Of a DNA stretch of 64,000 bases, positions 35,819-46,134 are shown one piece after another. A program made the position numbers and the translations under genes. This DNA is from Hedera helix. Lineage: Eukaryota; Streptophyta; Magnoliopsida; Apiales; Araliaceae. The notes under the pieces were generated by a model that did not search any database, was not told where the DNA came from, and saw only the letters and a program-made list of their open reading frames with translations. Location: assembly GCA_947179155.2 (NCBI GenBank), contig OX359266.1, positions 19,430,598 to 19,494,597 on the forward strand. The letters run 5' to 3'. Numbering within the stretch: the first letter of the stretch is position 1; each line of letters begins with the position of its first letter.

Positions 35819-37550
35819 CTCAATGATAACAACGACTTTGTCTTGGCTTTTATTTATACTTCCTTTAGGAACTGCTAGTCCGGCCCAATCGATGAAAGGC
35901 ATGATGGCACTTTTCATTGTGCGCTGACTGTCCTGGGAGATGGCACTTTATCTCAAACTGTTCCATGATCTCTTGCAAGAATTTCTCCCGCTTGGCCAAT
36001 TCCTTGGCTGGCGGAGCGTCTACTTCACTTCCTACTTCAGATGCAGGCCTGACTATCTTCGGGGAATGCTCTTTGTTGGTTCTTGGAATTGGGATTTCGG
36101 TTAGCCGAGTGGGAATCCTTTTGTACGAGTTCTTTCACCTTATGCTTTCGTAATATCCTAGCCCTGCATTGCCTAACTGTGTTGGCATCTGAATGGGCTC
36201 GGTGATCCCCTGACCATTCTTTCCCAGTCCTTGCCCTGGTTGGAATTTCATTGCCATCATTTCCCGAGCGACAAATGTGAGCTCCAGAGATATTCTAGCC
36301 TTCAAAGCTGGAGTCCTTAGATGCCGGTATTGAGGGGTACTGATTTCGAATGCTTGATAGCTGACTGGCTCGACTGACTCATCCAGATTAATCACTGGCA
36401 TACCTTTCATAGAGTGAAGAGGATAGTCGGGCTCTGCGACAATCGTCACTAAGTTCCCGTCAATGATGAATTTGATTTGCTGATGCAGTGTGGAGGGGAT
36501 TGCTCCTACCATGTGTATCCAGGGTCTTCCTAGCAGTATGTTGTAACTTGCAGCACTATCCAACACTTGGAAAGAAATGTCGAAGGTGTAGGGCTCGATC
36601 TCAACTGGTAATTCTATTTCTCCCACAATGTCCTTTCGAGATCCATCGAAGGCCCGAACCACCACTAGACTGGCCCACAGGCGCCTGGGATTGATCTTCA
36701 TTTTTTTCCAGGGTACTGTATGGGAAAATGTTTAGAGCCGATCCACTGTCAATTAGTACTCCATTTATTACATACCCCGAGGAGACAACCGCAATGTGCA
36801 ACGGCCTTCGGTGCCCTCTCCCCTCCTCGGGGATGTCGTCATCGGTGAATGATATCACATTGTTGTCCAATAAATGGCCCACCAAATGGTTAAATCTTTC
36901 TGTGCTGATGGTCTTAGGGATGTGAGCCTCTTCCAGGACCTTGCTCAATATTTGATGGTGATCATTGGATGACAATACCAGATCTAGGATCGACGTCAGA
37001 GGCGGTTCCTCCTCCAACACCTTAACCGTCCTTGCTTCGTTGTGATTCATTTTCTTAAAGAATTCCAAGGCCTTCTCCTCCGAGATCCTCCCACTTTCTT
37101 TTTCCATGCCCTCAAGGACTTGCCTCGGCAGATACAAAGGATTTCCCTTGGAAGTAACTGATGCACAACTGGCCATTTCCTCTGGCTTTCCCCCGTAACT
37201 CAATGGAACAGCTTTCAAACTTGTAATTGGTATTTGCGATCTAGCTGCTATAATGAGGGGTTTCGGAGCTGACAACCGGATAGGTGCCTCTTTGGTACCT
37301 TTGCTCACCCCAGCCAATTTAAGTGGTTCACTTTGCATGCTCTCCTGGACATTGGCTATACCAACCACTTCGTCGATCCTTCTTATATATCTCAGTTTCA
37401 AAGGCCCCTCTTCCTTGCTGGTTTCAATTACGTTGACACCTCCCCCATTATGCTCGGGTAGAGGGTTGACCTTGACGTTTGGTGATTCTGGTTGCTCTAC
37501 CATAATTTCTACACTATCAATCATATTTTGTATCTTGTGCTTCAACGTCT
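35819..37550 (-). pseudogene. Tat protease region with G-patch-like segment
   Basis: On the minus strand, after the gag knuckle region: KVNPLPEHNGGGVNVIET (about 37470), a typical Tat/Ogre linker; then LHIAVVSSGYVINGVLIDSGSALNIFP with the aspartic protease motif DSG (about 36740). A frame change near 36700 leads to VVVRAFDGSRKDIVGEIELP and SYNILLGRPWIHMVGAIPST, the second half of the protease. Next comes MMAMKFQPGQGLGKNGQGITEPI (about 36270-36205), a glycine pattern resembling a G-patch. The remaining bases to the Athila insertion have no open frame. It would process the polyprotein. Two frames plus stops make it inactive. Confidence 0.85.
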
Positions 37551-37557
37551 AGTATTC

Positions 37558-38969
37558 CTAAGTGTCGTGCCCCGGGGACCCCGAATGATAGTCACATTTC
37601 TTGCTCGGATCATACCTCTCCCCCCTAGGGTCAGTCGGTGGTGCTAGCTCCGTAATCTTCTTCTGGGTTATTAACACAGCTAAGATTTTCTCTAAGGGAT
37701 CCCCTAACGGGGTGAATTCTCTATCTCGGGAATTTTCAAATCTCCTTCGCCCCTCAGGCCTCTGATTGGTGAAAGTTGGCTGTCGAGGGGGCATACTCCT
37801 TTGCATCCGAACAGGATGGCTATTTTCTGCTTTCCCAGACGACCCTTGCAGGACTAGGGATACATCCTCTTTCTTTCGTTTCTGTTTATTACAGGAAGTA
37901 TTGCCATAATTTTTGCTTTGAATCTGCTCTGCAACAGCTTCGAGGGCCGTGAAGTCTCGGATCTTTCCAAATTTCAATCCCATTTCGGCCATTTCCCCAT
38001 GTTTAATCATTTCCACAAATGGTTTCCCGATTTCAGCTATTACCCTCTCATAATAAGGAGCCTCTTGGATATCTATAAAAGTCATCACCATCTCTGTCTC
38101 ATTCATTAGTGGGTTCACTTTCGCGACCATCCTTCTCCATCGCTGGGCATAATCTCTGAAGGACTCCCTGGGCTGCTTCTTAATCTTCGTCATTTGGTAT
38201 CGATCAGGGGCCATTTGCGACTGGAAGCTGTAATGGGTCAGGAAGGTGTGGGCCAACTCCTCCCAGTTGTGAATTTTTGCGTTGTCTAGCCTGACATACC
38301 AAGTCCTAGCCTCTCCCGTCAGACTTTTCTGAAAGAGCTGCATCCTCAATGATTCATCCTCAGCGTACGCCCCAAGCTTTCCAATGTAGACCTTTAGGTG
38401 AGTGTAGGGGTCCCCCGCCCCGTTGTACTTTTCGAACTTTGGGATTTTAAACTTTTTAGGGTATCTGGTTCCCGAAAAAACACACAAGTTAGAATAATTG
38501 ACACTGTCGTATGATTCAATCCCCTTCATAGTCCTGATGGCCTCTTCCATCTGTTTCATCTTTTTGCTAAAATTACTTGTACTTTCGTCTTCGGGAATAA
38601 CAATAACTTCCTTTGGCTGCTCGATTTTAGGAGTTTCTTGGGTCGTCCCGTTCCCCTGTGATGATGGCCCCGGTGGATCCTCGGGTTGCGGCCCGGTTTC
38701 AACTTGAAATGCTCCTTTAATAACATGGTTATTTCAGCCATTTGATTTTTTATGGCTTCAAACTCTTCCCGAGAGATAGGAGTCGGGTTAGGATTAGGAT
38801 TTTTGGTCATTTCGATTATTGAATCCCGGGTTTTTTTAGATCGAAGGCGGGTTTGAGGAGTAATCCTACAAATAAAACAAACTGAGTTTAGTTTCGGAGA
38901 ATGACACAAACGGATGCATGCTAAAGCGAATATCTCTATGTTTTTAAGTTTTTTAATCTTTTCCTGCAA
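37558..38969 (-). pseudogene. Tat gag
   Basis: Two minus-strand frames: 38969-38556 (N-terminal part, ISREEFEAIKNQMAEITMLLKEHF, likely coiled coil) and 38559-37558, 333 codons. The latter holds the retrotransposon gag domain: FKIPKFEKYNGAGDPYTHLK, FQKSLTGEARTWYVRL, WEELAHTFLTHYSFQ and ESFRDYAQRWRRMVAKVNP. The end, CDYHSGSPGHDT, is a degenerate zinc knuckle followed by a stop (37558) and a second stop where the family has Trp (TAG for TGG), before TLKHKIQNMI continues the frame at 37545. Gag forms the particle that packages element RNA. The overlap of the two frames at 38556-38559 implies a frameshift. Confidence 0.9.
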
Positions 38970-39238
38970 AACAGTGTTAGTGGTCCTTTATTTCAACTAA
39001 GGCATGCTAATGTGATTTTATGATACTCTCCAAGCTCTCCCTGTGAAACAGAGGTTAGCACTTTAGTTTGACAAGGTGGGAGATATACAAAAAACGTTCG
39101 ACTTTAAACATGACATCGTCTCCTATTAATAATTACCCTTTCCAATTTTAGCCTTTTAATTATGAGAGGTGATTTTTTGGAAAAGGTCGGCACAAGTGTT
39201 GACGAGGTTTGAAAGGTCGATTTTATGATGAGCCAATT
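38970..39238 (-). other. Tat leader between PBS and gag
   Basis: Untranslated leader of about 270 bp. It contains ATCGTCTCCTATTAATA (about 39114-39130), which also occurs at the outer edge of the 3' LTR (about 10622-10638). No gene seen. Confidence 0.6.
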
Positions 39239-39252
39239 GACCAGAGTCGCCA
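39239..39252 (-). promoter_or_regulatory. Tat primer-binding site (tRNA-Arg-like)
   Basis: The minus strand reads TGGCGACTCTGGTC, with TGG matching a tRNA CCA end. The type is what I know from Ogre/Tat elements, where tRNA-Arg is the usual primer. It lies 7 bases from the LTR edge I assign (39260). Confidence 0.7.
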
Positions 39253-39259
39253 GTTGGTA

Positions 39260-41187
39260 TGTTTGAAATTGATGTACTAACTCATTCGTGTTTTAGTTTT
39301 CATAATCGTGCTGGTTCATGTTTGACTCCAAATTAATTGGCTTGCAAACTGAGATTCACAGAGTTCGGGGGCTTGCTTAAGTGAGAGGAAGGTGTTAGGC
39401 ACCCCCCGACTTTCGTGAAAACACGGTTACCGCGATCTTGATGCTTTCCTATCCTTTTAAAATCTTAAAACGTGTATATGTGCGTGTATGTGCGCGCTTG
39501 AATGAATGTTATGATTAATTTTGCATGAAAAGCCGCTTTGATTTTTTGTGGAAAACATGTTTTATTTGGAAAGCGTTTTTCAAACATCTTTCGACCCATA
39601 CGAAAAGGTTTTACTTTATAATAGACATTGATTTTAATTTCAAAAGTGATGAGGTTTTTTATTAGGTGTCGTTTTAGAAAAACAAGGGTTTTTTAAACTT
39701 TTGTCAAATAGGAATCGAGACTATACATTGTCTGTTGACAGTAAAGTAAAAGAAGGCAACTTCTAGGAGCTCTTTAACCCTATGCACCAAAGTTTAATAA
39801 TAAAAAAAAACGTTCATCCATTTTTATAAAATTATTTTTTTATGATGTTTAAAAAACGATTGTAGCATTTTCGTTAAATAGGAATCGACGTTCATTAAAG
39901 CTCTCGATTTGAAGCCTCGTGATTCTAATACCCTACTTTGATTACTTTTAGAAAGTCTTTATCCTTTTGCTCTTTTTGAAATCGCTTTTCATGTCGCAAA
40001 TCAAATCAGGCATTCAAAAATGTGTCGGGACTATTCATGGGCATGTGAGCCATCTAAAATAACCCCAAACCCCCACAATCACATATTTCACTATTACGGG
40101 GCCTTAAACCCGATTTCGATTCGATATCGTTTTAAGGCCCGAAATTTACATATGTACAACAAAGGGCACATCGCCATAACTACATATACCAAAATTTGTC
40201 AATCTTTGGAATTTGATCACAATGATCTCATTCCTAGGCTCACAATCCCACAATCACCACACAACAATAATATGGATGCAATGGAACCTCAATAACACTA
40301 GATTTACTACTACATCACAATAACCTAACAGAGTAAGTCCAAACACTATGAACTACATATTACCATAATAAACTATACATCACCACATGGATATCATCGG
40401 GACATTAGGAGAAAATTTCGCTCCGACGGAACCCTCACTAATTATCCCTAATCCTTGGATCCTTACTAATACAACGAAGACACTACATTCAAACAACACA
40501 ACAACAAGAAATCTTAAGAGAAAACAAGATAGAAAACTTCAAGGAATGACTTTTTTTCGCCTTGCAGTATTCAAGAATCACTTTATACTTGAAGAGTCAT
40601 TTTATACTTCACAACAAAGTATATAACACAAGATGGGATAAATATGGAAGCTACAAGGAGACAAAACCCTCCTTTTTATCTCAAACCTGTAGGGTTTTTC
40701 CTCTTTCTATTCTCTATTTTTTTTCTCTCGGATGAAAAATTGGACGTTGTATAGTGTTTGGAGGCAGCCGTAGGTGCATCTGCGGCTGGCCGCAGATCCA
40801 TCTGTGGTTACCTGCTGTCGCCGTTTCACCTGCCACCTCGACTGTGTTTCCTCGAGCCATGCGAACGCCCAAAAGTCTTTGGCCGCAGATATATCTGCGA
40901 CGACCCGACTTCCTTTCCTCGATTCTCGTGTCATGCAGTCTTAACTCATCATTTTCACTGTATTATTTGTACCTCACAATCTGGGGACTGTGGGTAGGAT
41001 GTATTGACTGTTTCGGTTCGTCTGAATCAATTCGTATCTTTATATCGCGCAATTCGATGCCAATTCGTTGTCGTGTTTGATTGTCATGACTGTGCTGAAA
41101 TTACCATTCCCTCTTGTAGGTCATGCGAAATGACAATTTTGCCCTCCTGCCAGGTTAGTAGACAAGTACAATATTTGGGTGTCTACA
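39260..41187 (-). repeat. 5' LTR of the Tat element (long form)
   Basis: Right edge fixed by GTCTACA plus TSD ATGTG. Left edge assigned at TGTTTGAAA (39260) because the PBS follows. Only 40617-41187 has a counterpart in the other LTR; 39260-40616 (about 1.36 kb) is absent there. It includes GGGGGCTTGCTTAAGTGAGAGGAAGG (39369-39394) and three GCCGCAGAT palindromes (40764-40903). Translated frames here show no domain. Confidence 0.75.
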
Positions 41188-41192
41188 ATGTG

Positions 41193-41942
41193 TATATAAT
41201 ACTTCTACGGGATAGAGAGGAAAAAAATCGAAGAGCAGGGATTAGAAGGTGGGCCCGATTTGGTTTTATGCCTGCATTCTTTATGCAGTTGGGTTTAAAT
41301 GTTATGCCTATTGGGGATAACAATGAAGCGAAGAATTTTTGCAGCAACTATATTGAACCACCTGTGGGCCCCCCATTGCATGAGTGCGAATATATTTTCA
41401 TGCCTTTGTGTGTTCCGCGTAATCATCATTTTATTTTGTTAATTTTTGCGGTATAACAATGGAAGATTAATCTCCTTGATCCGTTGTATAATGACACTCC
41501 TTACATAAAGTTGACTACTATGTACAAAGAGTACATCGATGTAGTGATAAGTTTAATTTTTGTAACTACTACGAGAGAAAAATTGATATGATGTATAAAA
41601 TGTGTTTTATTTGATGTCATATTTAATGTAAATCTAACCGAGAAATTTTTGTAGGAAAAACTGATACCATTCACATTGTGTCTGGGTAATCCAATGGGCA
41701 AGTGGCTGACGAAATCCCCAAAACTCAACATTTTGACACAAAGATCGATGTAAGATAACAATTTCGATTGTGGAATTTTTATTTGCAAGTACGTGGAATA
41801 CTATGTACGGGGCGATATTAATGTTCAACAACAGAAATGGTCGACTAAAGATGTTGGTGTTTTTAGATATAAAATTTGTCATGAACTTCGTAAGTGTAAA
41901 GCGAGAGATGTACCTGCTAGTGTATTATTTTTGGATGCGTAA
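41193..41942 (+). pseudogene. PMD-Ulp1 transposon gene, piece 3: Ulp1/C48 cysteine protease
   Basis: The frame continues from 10605 across the Tat insertion: VYIILLRDREEKNRR, then RRWARFGFMPAFFMQLG and CEYIFMPLCVPRNHHFILLIFAV with the catalytic His (about 41425), a stop at 41454, INLLDPLYND with the Asp, and a likely phase-0 intron 41541-41654 (GTAGTG...TTGTAG). The next exon holds NNFDCGIFICKYVEYYVRG with the catalytic Cys (about 41770) and ends ...ARDVPASVLFLDA, stop 41940-41942. One more stop lies near 41754. His, Asp and Cys of the C48 (SUMO protease-like) family are all visible. Proteases of this type are carried by plant MULEs. The gene converges on the minus-strand transposase, with about 340 bp between. 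Confidence 0.85.
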
Positions 41943-42280
41943 TTTTGTATATGGTTTTAAGTATTCAATCATTTTACCCACGTCATGGTATGTATGATGG
42001 TTTGTTTTAACATAAGAACATTTTATTTGACTTTATAATACTATACAAGTACAAATAATTTGAAATTATTCACATATAAGTTGTACTCACTTTGAAAAAA
42101 AAGTTGTCCAATACATAAATGACAGAAGTGAAAAATATTACAATTATTATTTCATAGGTTCAAGAATTCCTAAAACTCTATAATGATTGCGCTTGTCATG
42201 GTTGTTTTAAAGCCACATAGGGCACATTTTCTGTGAGGCTTACTACTAACTATTTTCTCAAAAGCACTTTTGATTCTCGA
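41943..42280. other. Spacer between convergent Ulp1 and transposase genes
   Basis: AT-rich, no gene. It should hold the polyadenylation regions of both genes. Confidence 0.6.
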
Positions 42281-45200
42281 TTATTTTTTTCGACCCTTTG
42301 TTTGAGATGAAATTGGTGGCAATAATTCTTGGTCTTCCTCTGCAAACTCTTCCTCTACATCATCGTCCTCCAATCCTATTGCTTCTGGTGAATATCTGGT
42401 CGTGCAGTCAATATCATCATCTGCTACATCGATATTATTCTCATTCGGATCATATTGATCAACAAGGGCTTTTCCAAATGCATTTAGTTTTAGTACAGTC
42501 TTGTAACCTCGAACTGAGCAAGCAGCTTTAATAGCTAACTCTTGAAAGTCAGTCATCAGATGGTTGTACCGCATTGTTTGATTCTGTTCAAAGTCGGTAG
42601 GCATTGGAGGACGGGCATCTTCTTCAACAATACTCCTATTTGCATCTCTTGTCCACTGATAAAGTATCATGTCTCTAGGAATTTCAGCAATATTTTTGAA
42701 AGTGAAAAATCTCAGAATGTGCCTGTAAATTTCAGCGGACTGTAAAAATAGTTGGCAAGTACATGTTATGGTGTTGGACTGATGATTGTTGGTTACCTCA
42801 TGATATCTTCGGGAATCTTGACTTGCATCTGCTTTGTACACTGTATATACCTTTGTGTCAATAACACAAAGTTCACTTACTTTGTGAATGTTGTACTTCA
42901 TTGAATCGAGAAGTTGAACTTGAAAATGTTTGAACATCTCTTTAGTATACACTTTCGCAGTATGGACTTCCAAAGATGACTCGCAAATTAAGCTCCGTTT
43001 CTGATAGGTGATTATGTAGTCAGCTTTTCTCTCGTTCAAGAATTGTTTCTTAATAGCCTTTTGACTTTTAACGAAAAATTCTTTCATGCCTGTTGAAGCA
43101 TTCACATATCCATCAAAAAAACTATTCATACCTTCGCTTCTTCCGGTAGTTATCATTCCAGCAGCAAAAAATCTCTTTGTATATACCTGTATACATTTTT
43201 CCTTGACATCGTACAAACTTCTGAGTCACTCATTGTAATGCAATTCATAGTCCCTCATTAGGATATCCCAACGCTCCTCAAATTCGCCGATGGACAAAGA
43301 ATTATAGACATAGTTGTCAAAATTTGATTCAAATGATGGGTGTTCAGCATATATATGGTGCAACTTTTCAGGAAACTTATTACTGATATGCCAAGAACAC
43401 AATACATGATGAGTGTTTGGGAGTACTCTTGCAACATCATTACTCATGGCTTTATCTTGGTCAGTGATGATACTTACAGGTGTCTTGTAGTACATTGCTT
43501 AGAGCCATGTTTGTAAGACCCAAATGAAAGTTTCCTCACTCTCATCTCTTAATAATGCAAATCCAAACAAAATTGATTGATGATAAGTCGATTTTATATC
43601 AATTTATTAGGTATTTTATACTTAATTATTTGTGAGTTTTTAAGTATTTTTAGTGTTTTATTTATTATTATGCATTATTATTATTTTTAGTATTTTTATA
43701 TTATCTTTAATTAATTTATATTTTGTTTTGTAGAAAAATAAAAGTTTAGTGGCAATTATGTAAATTCAGCAGCTTGGGATGGCAAAGTGGTAATTAAAAG
43801 ACTTCGGTGGCAAAACTATAATATTAGCAGCAAGGTGGGCTGGCGCAATGCGCGGCGCTGCAGAGAGGTTCAGCAACAAGAGCACGACGACGCCGTTTAA
43901 TAGAGGATTAATAGAATCCGCTCAATGCGCGGATGTCCATGAAATGAAAAAAATATATATATACCTTTGCAATGCGTGGGCGGTGGAATTTTTTATGCGC
44001 GTGGCTTCCGCTATCAGACTTTTCTTGGTTTGTAGAATGTTCTTCGTTTTCTGTGTCTAGCTACAAGGAAGGCTTTAATTACAAATTCAATTGCAATTTA
44101 GAAAAGGAAAATAAATAGGAATTTTATATTTATTTTATTTTGTATTTTAAATTCTATTAGGATTTGGAAAGTGTAATTCCTATTAGGGTTAGGAGGTTTA
44201 TGTAACCTATAAATAGAGGGCTTGAGGTACGCAATGGAGACATAACTTTCATTAGAAAAATTCTCTATTTTATTCTTAGTGTTTTTTTATAGTTATGTGT
44301 AGCTAAATTATTTTTTTTGGTTTAAGTGATTGAAGTCATCAAGATTTATACACTGTGAGATCTAATTTATTTTAATTGTTCAATTTATATTTTGAATATT
44401 GAATATTTTTCTGTGTTTAATTTTATGATTGATTTGTTTAATTGCCAGGAGCACTACTAGTTTATTATTCACATTAATCTACTGCTGTTGGTGAAACAAC
44501 TAAGTTTAATAATTATTTTGCAGATCAAAAGATTATTTTATCTTAGGAAGAATGTTCATCTAAATTAAATGCAAATACGTGGCTTGTGTTGTTTAGTTCA
44601 ACGATCTCTCTAATTCTTAAAGCTGTTATTAAACTAAATCTTTAGCATGTGCCGGAGGTTGTTTAGTAGTAAGGGTAATTTATAATGCGTGTGTTTACTT
44701 AACTAAAATTAAGGAGATAGTAGAAAAATTATTGCACACGTGAGTAGTTATTTCTATGGTGAATGTTCAAAATATTAATTGATTTATTATTGCATCAATG
44801 ATCAGTTGTAAATTCTTGATGGTGGATGTTAACTTAAACCAAGGCTTTTTCTTCTTATTTATTTCATTAAATTACTTGCATAATTCTTTTAGTTAATTTT
44901 ATTTAAATTATTTCTTTAATTAACCCCCCCCCCAATTTTGGTTTACGAAAATATAAAATTAAATTAATTATTATCTGTGGGATCGACTCTTGCTTACATT
45001 ATTACATTAATATTTTTCAAAAGTAAGACTTTATTTTTGGGTGCCTGCGACAACACACCAACTGATAATGGTGGTTAACTCCAGTGAATGGAATAAATGG
45101 CATGTTATACCGATTTGTCCTATATGTAGTGTCAAATGTCACCACGTCTCCAAAACGTTCAATCATTAATCTTGATCGAGCGTCTACCCACAAAATACAC

Positions 45201-46105
45201 GTAATGTGGTTGTTATCATCAACTCTGACATTAAAAAAAAAATTGAGTCGCACTTCTAGATTGAAGTTTTTTCAAATAATTGATTGCAGCTTGAACATTA
45301 TTTTCATCTTCCAAATCACGCCTTAAATCCCTGACAACATTCCTTATATCTTTATCACTAAAACCTACGTTTTGCATTCCACCACCCATTGTGCTCAAAA
45401 TGTTCATCATCCTACTAGGCCCGATACCAGATTGATTTAAAGTGTCAATTAATTATCTTGCTACTGGAGTAATATTCCTGTGTGTTTGAATCAAATCTAC
45501 ATTAGTGGGTGTCACTAATTGATGATTGTGACTCAACTCCAGAGTTGAAATACTCCAGTGCTCTTCTTTTTTATTATGCACAACAAACATTCTAGCTTTG
45601 CATAATGTGCGTCCTATATAATCTCTTTGCCTTGTTATTTTCCAGTAGTACATTCATCTTCTAGAATATGTTTTAAAGATGTTGGTCTTCTGGCTTTTTT
45701 ACAAACATATAACCGAGAAGACAAATTATCAGTACCGACATGTTTATGACTAGTAATAATTCTAATCTCAAATCCATTCTTGTGTGTATAAGCTCTATAA
45801 AAATTTTATGCATCTTCAACATTAGAAAATAATCAACCAACATATAGAACCATTTTAGTTATACTACTTCCATCTTCATTGACAAACTTAAATTCATTTG
45901 TACACTGAAAACTAGCATGAAATTTAGATGAACTAGATAAAAACATATTTGCAGTAGGCATTGAAGCCGTTGACAAAGAGTTACCAAAATTATGATTGGG
46001 TTTTACACAATAGAGATGCCAGAAATGCTCAAATTCTATAGTTGATGAGAAAATGTAGATGCACTTGGGTTGAAATGAAAATGCAGCGGCGGCACCAAAC
46101 ATCAA
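42281..46105 (-). pseudogene. FAR1-type MULE transposase, interrupted by a solo LTR
   Basis: The minus-strand order is as in FAR1/FHY3-related proteins. N-terminus (46105-45833, MMFGAAAAFSFQPK...). FAR1 DNA-binding domain (NFYRAYTHKNGFEIRI near 45800, then LCKARMFVVHNKKEEHWSIS and LELSHNHQLVTP, 45653-45453). A linker NILSTMGGGMQNVGFSDKDIRN. MULE transposase core beginning CILWVDARSRLMIERFGDVVTFDTTYRTN (45190-45100) and GVNHHYQ, where the LTR (43578-45060) is inserted; it resumes with FGFALLRDESEETFIWVLQ, SIITDQDKAM and HHVLCSWHISNKFPEKL. The last exon (43216-42281) has GRSEGMNSFF, a SWIM-like CTCQLF..YRHIL in which the third Cys is Tyr, and an acidic tail. Stops: about 45830, 45455, 43500 and 43225. 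It would bind and cut MULE ends. Confidence 0.88.
43578..45060. mobile_element. Solo LTR inside the MULE transposase
   Basis: 1483 bp from TGATGATAAG at 43578 to CACACCA at 45060. Flanks are ATTGAT (43572-43577) and ACTGAT (45061-45066), a target duplication with one mismatch. Removing it restores the transposase frame from GVNHHYQ to SILFGFALL. The end GGGATCGACTCTTGCTTACATT...GGTGCCTGCGACAAC is of a kind I know from Ty3/gypsy LTRs. It contains a GC island (43835-43960) with GGCGCAATGCGCGGCGC. No coding sequence. LTR edges are uncertain by a few bases. Confidence 0.75.
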
Positions 46106-46134
46106 AATGCTTATGTTTAGGGTTATTAAAACGA

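Larger units (their letters stand above)
10606..41187 (-). mobile_element. Tat-lineage Ty3/gypsy retrotransposon (30.6 kb with nested insertions), TSD ATGTG
   Basis: Bounded by TGTTGACG at 10606 and GTCTACA at 41187, with the identical pentamer ATGTG on both sides (10601-10605 and 41188-41192). Read on the minus strand the order is 5' LTR (41187-39260), PBS (39252-39239), gag (38969-37558), protease region, RT, RNase H, a second RNase H, integrase, then a long 3' region with antisense genes, a PPT (minus-strand AAAAAAGGGCAGC at 11232-11214) and the 3' LTR (11213-10606). Dual RNase H, the gag type and a PBS beginning TGGCGACTC point to the Tat/Ogre clade. A solo LTR (12802-16966) and the Athila-like element (24219-35813) lie inside; without them it is about 14.8 kb. 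Frameshifts and stops make it non-autonomous now. Confidence 0.9.
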
